Source: Chimonanthus salicifolius (Eukaryota; Streptophyta; Magnoliopsida; Laurales; Calycanthaceae). From it: 64,000 nt of DNA. Both the position numbers and the translations under genes were made by a program. Under the pieces are notes generated by a model. It had not been told where the DNA came from. It saw only the letters and a program-made list of their open reading frames with translations, and ran no database searches. The stretch spans positions 14,947,828-15,011,827 of the forward strand of contig CM023540.1 of assembly GCA_013350335.1 (NCBI GenBank). The letters run 5' to 3'. This document shows, one piece after another, positions 61,761 through 64,000 of the stretch. Position 1 is the stretch's first letter. The number at the start of each line of letters is the position of its first letter.

Positions 61761-62367
61761 AATTAGGACTCTAGTTATAGTAGTGCTTGCCACCGTCTCT
61801 GCATATAGTATGCCAACACACGTTACTTGCTCACTGCAGTAAGTTCATTATCTAATCCTTCTCACTCGCCATGTATAATCCAACCCATTTTCATGCATGC
61901 CGTCCCTCCCAAACACACTTCCAGCAAAGCAACTGATATTAATTAAATACTAATTAATAAAGCCATGGATCCCAGTGGGTATTGTTTGATTTGACCCACA
62001 CCCAACACTTTCTATGGTTATCAACCTTATTTTTATTCGTCGCATTACGTATCATCCCCACCTTAAGCAACGGATTCTTTTCCAATATATTCCACATTGA
62101 TTTTCCAATACCTATTTTCTTTTTCCTTTCTTGAACTAGAGTATTTGGTTAATATTGCTATTAATCAAAATTAGCCAAACTTTCGCCATAGTCCCCTCGC
62201 TCTCCATCTTCAATAAACATTTGCAGTGTAGATCCAAAGAATGGTTATGCTCAGGTGGCAAAAGCATACCATAATCGTCGTTCATGGATTATACACCAAG
62301 TTAATGACTTTATAAAGATATACGTTCTCATGGAAACAAACTCGAGGTAATGAAGGTGGAGCCTTTT
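61761..62367. other. Intergenic DNA, nothing recognised
   Basis: No conserved coding text or terminal repeats were seen. Confidence 0.5.
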
Positions 62368-62941
62368 TGTGATACCCCTGTACCAAATTGATGTGGGAGT
62401 CCTACATCAGTTTGGAAGGAAAAGGGGCGGGGGTTTATTTGAAGCCCACCCCTGGTACTCAAGCAGGACACGTTTTGGGCTGGGCCATTTAGGCCAGGGC
62501 TAAAAAGCAAAATCGTGCAGGCTCGCTTATGTGCGAGGTCCAGAGCGGACAATTTCTTGCTGAGTCAAGCCCTAAGGTCTGTATTCGGGTCGGGTCGTTA
62601 CAAATTTGGTATCAAAGCTGAGTTCAACACTCGGACTGTGTGGGCCTTTCATCCTTCTTTGGAGTTGTTGAGCTGGACCAGGCCTAGCCGGGGGTGGCTC
62701 GAGGCTTTAGGGGGGTGATTGTGATACCCCTGTACCAAACCGATGTGGGAGTAGAAGGAAGAGAGGTGGGGGTTTATTTGAAGCCCACCCCTGGTACTCA
62801 AGCATGACGCGTTTTGGACCGAGCCATATTGGCCAGGGCCCAAAAACAAAACCATGCGGGCTCGCTTGTGTGTGAAGCCCAGAGCGGATAATTTCTTGCT
62901 GAGTTAAGCCCTAAGCCCTGTATTCGGGTCGAGTTGTTACA
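62368..62941 (+). mobile_element. Complete TRIM element, 574 bp
   Basis: LTRs lie at 62368-62602 (235 bp) and 62720-62941 (222 bp), both TGTGATACCCCTGTACCAAA ... (C/G)GTTRCA-type ends with the shared middle GAAGCCCACCCCTGGTACTC. The primer site TGGTATCAAAGC is at 62607-62618, four bases after LTR1. The polypurine tract AGGGGGGTGAT abuts LTR2. The 117-bp interior is non-coding. Flanks CTTTT and GTTTT match at 4 of 5. It is the same family as the solo LTR at 26744-26977. Confidence 0.92.
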
Positions 62942-63790
62942 GTTTTACAATAAAGGCTCGACTTGAAATTTGTATAGAGAGGAAGATTTTCAATTGATGA
63001 CAAAAAGGAATTTGGAGGATGTAATTATGATATGGCTATTCAAGATGTTTTTCCTTAAGAATCTGAGCTAAGCAATCTATTTAAGAAAACTCAAACCCAT
63101 GTTTTTGTTTTTTTTTAACTCGAAGTCGTTTTCCTCTATGGTTCGAGTATTGACTTACCGCCTACAACCCAGGATGAGGAGACAACTCACACACGACAAT
63201 CACAAGAGACAAATCATACATGATAGCCAGCCTTACACAATGGTGTACCCACACGGCAAAGCTGATATCTACTATCTTCAAGGGATTTCTCCATTGTAAT
63301 TTCTATAGCAGTCTTGTATGTAAAAATCTATGTACACCGAGGCAAGCCTCTTATGTAAGTGGTTGAGAAAAAAAAAAGGAGAAGAAGACACATTGTCTTT
63401 ATCGATCCTTCTTATTTCTTTATGGTATCAGATAGGAAAGGGATTCTAGAACAGTATCTCTCATGTTTGCTACATGATCCAAATCCTCTTCCACTTTTTT
63501 CTGTTGCCAATCTCTGCTACTCCTTGCAGCAACCAGATCTGCGCAATCTTTCAAATCTGATATGTAGACTGAGGCCAGTTCAGTCCCAGTTTCAGAAATA
63601 GATCAAACACCAACACCTTTGCCAGTACATCACTACCCTCTAAAGAAATAGAAGATACAGAGGAATGAATGAATGGTTCTCCACTGTTAATCAACTTTGG
63701 AGACCAATGGTATATTTATATTATTTCATCACCAAAATACAGTATCAATCAAGATAATATTAGATTACAATCAAATCATCCTAATTTTGA
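62942..63790. other. Probable LTR-derived DNA left of the minus Copia element
   Basis: 63423-63432 reads TGGTATCAGA after a T-rich stretch, possibly a forward primer-binding site. On the minus strand 63710-63720 contains TATAAATATA, a plausible TATA box for the minus Copia LTR that should begin near 63855. The boundaries could not be set. Confidence 0.35.
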
Positions 63791-63794
63791 TTAG

Positions 63795-64000
63795 TCAAGA
63801 TCTTTGCTGGATTTCCCTGATTTCACTGCTGGAAATCAGCTTCTGATTGTCAATATCCCCCCTCAAACTGAGCCGTGGAGGAGGCCAAAGGCCCAGTTTG
63901 GTGGATAACATGTGATGGAGCTTTCGGGGAAGAGCTTTGGTAAAGATGTCAGCAACTTGCGAAAAAGATGGAACAAACTTGGTGACAATAGTGCCAAGAG
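63795..64000 (-). CDS. Copia polyprotein C-terminus (RNase H end), partial
   Basis: The minus frame enters from beyond the right edge and contains SQVADIFTKALP, the conserved QxADIxTKxL box at the end of Copia RNase H, followed by KLHHMLSTKLGL. The reading frame continues through a polypurine tract (TTTGAGGGGGGA, complement of 63855-63867) into the LTR and stops at 63795-63797. It is the 3' end of a minus-strand Copia element; whether the element is intact cannot be judged from this window. Confidence 0.85.
   Translation of the reverse strand, partial: LGTIVTKFVPSFSQVADIFTKALPRKLHHMLSTKLGLWPPPRLSLRGDIDNQKLISSSEIREIQQRS

Noticed and set aside
63423..63432. TGGTATCAGA as a forward Copia primer-binding site
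   Set aside because: Only ten bases match, no forward LTR end or gag follows, and the only clear element here runs on the minus strand; kept as a note only.

Overview
The window is nuclear DNA of a flowering plant. Three genes carry typical plant products: a clade-II TGA bZIP factor split by very long introns, a plant-type SF3B6, and a small NOI/RIN4-like protein. The rest is AT-rich and dominated by plant transposon families. No species can be named from this sequence. Introns of up to about 3 kb and the TE density suggest a genome with long introns.

Layout. 1-1740: end of a Copia LTR, its primer-binding site and a shortened gag ORF. 2040-8342: nested Gypsy-type LTRs; a complete 2.84-kb solo LTR (target duplication CGGTT) sits inside an oppositely oriented relative, making a large inverted repeat. 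8343-13490: mostly unassigned AT-rich DNA with a minus-strand Copia LTR piece, a LINE-tail-like stretch and a 271-bp MITE. 13491-17640: decayed, out-of-order pieces of a pararetrovirus-like coat-region polyprotein on the minus strand, interrupted by a 1.38-kb Mutator-like element carrying three tandem palindromes. 18381-20267: germin-like protein pseudogene split by a 1.2-kb hAT element. 21093-21540: SINE with a duplicated 3' half. 23339-23843: NOI/RIN4-like gene (minus). 24701-25076: second MITE. 26320-27337: a TRIM element on the minus strand with another TRIM family's solo LTR inside. 28155-28526: intronless SF3B6. 30300-30850: RTE-type LINE remnant. 31970-36066: decayed L1-type LINE. 39852-55478: TGA factor gene (minus, 11 coding exons), whose introns hold a TRIM, an RTE remnant and small inverted-repeat elements. 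56400-64000: AT-rich DNA, a Tat/Ogre-type LTR end with its primer-binding site, another Copia LTR fragment, a complete TRIM at 62368-62941, and the 3' end of a minus-strand Copia pol at the right edge.

The three genes look functional and independent of each other. SF3B6 is a core splicing protein. The TGA factor and the NOI protein both belong to families used in defence signalling, and a TGACG core lies just upstream of the NOI gene, but any link is inference. No prokaryote-type system, CRISPR array, rRNA or tRNA gene was seen. The most unusual structures are the triple-palindrome Mutator-like element, the nested LTR/TRIM assemblies, the permuted pararetrovirus-like fragments and the NOI gene that lacks the usual C-terminal cysteines.
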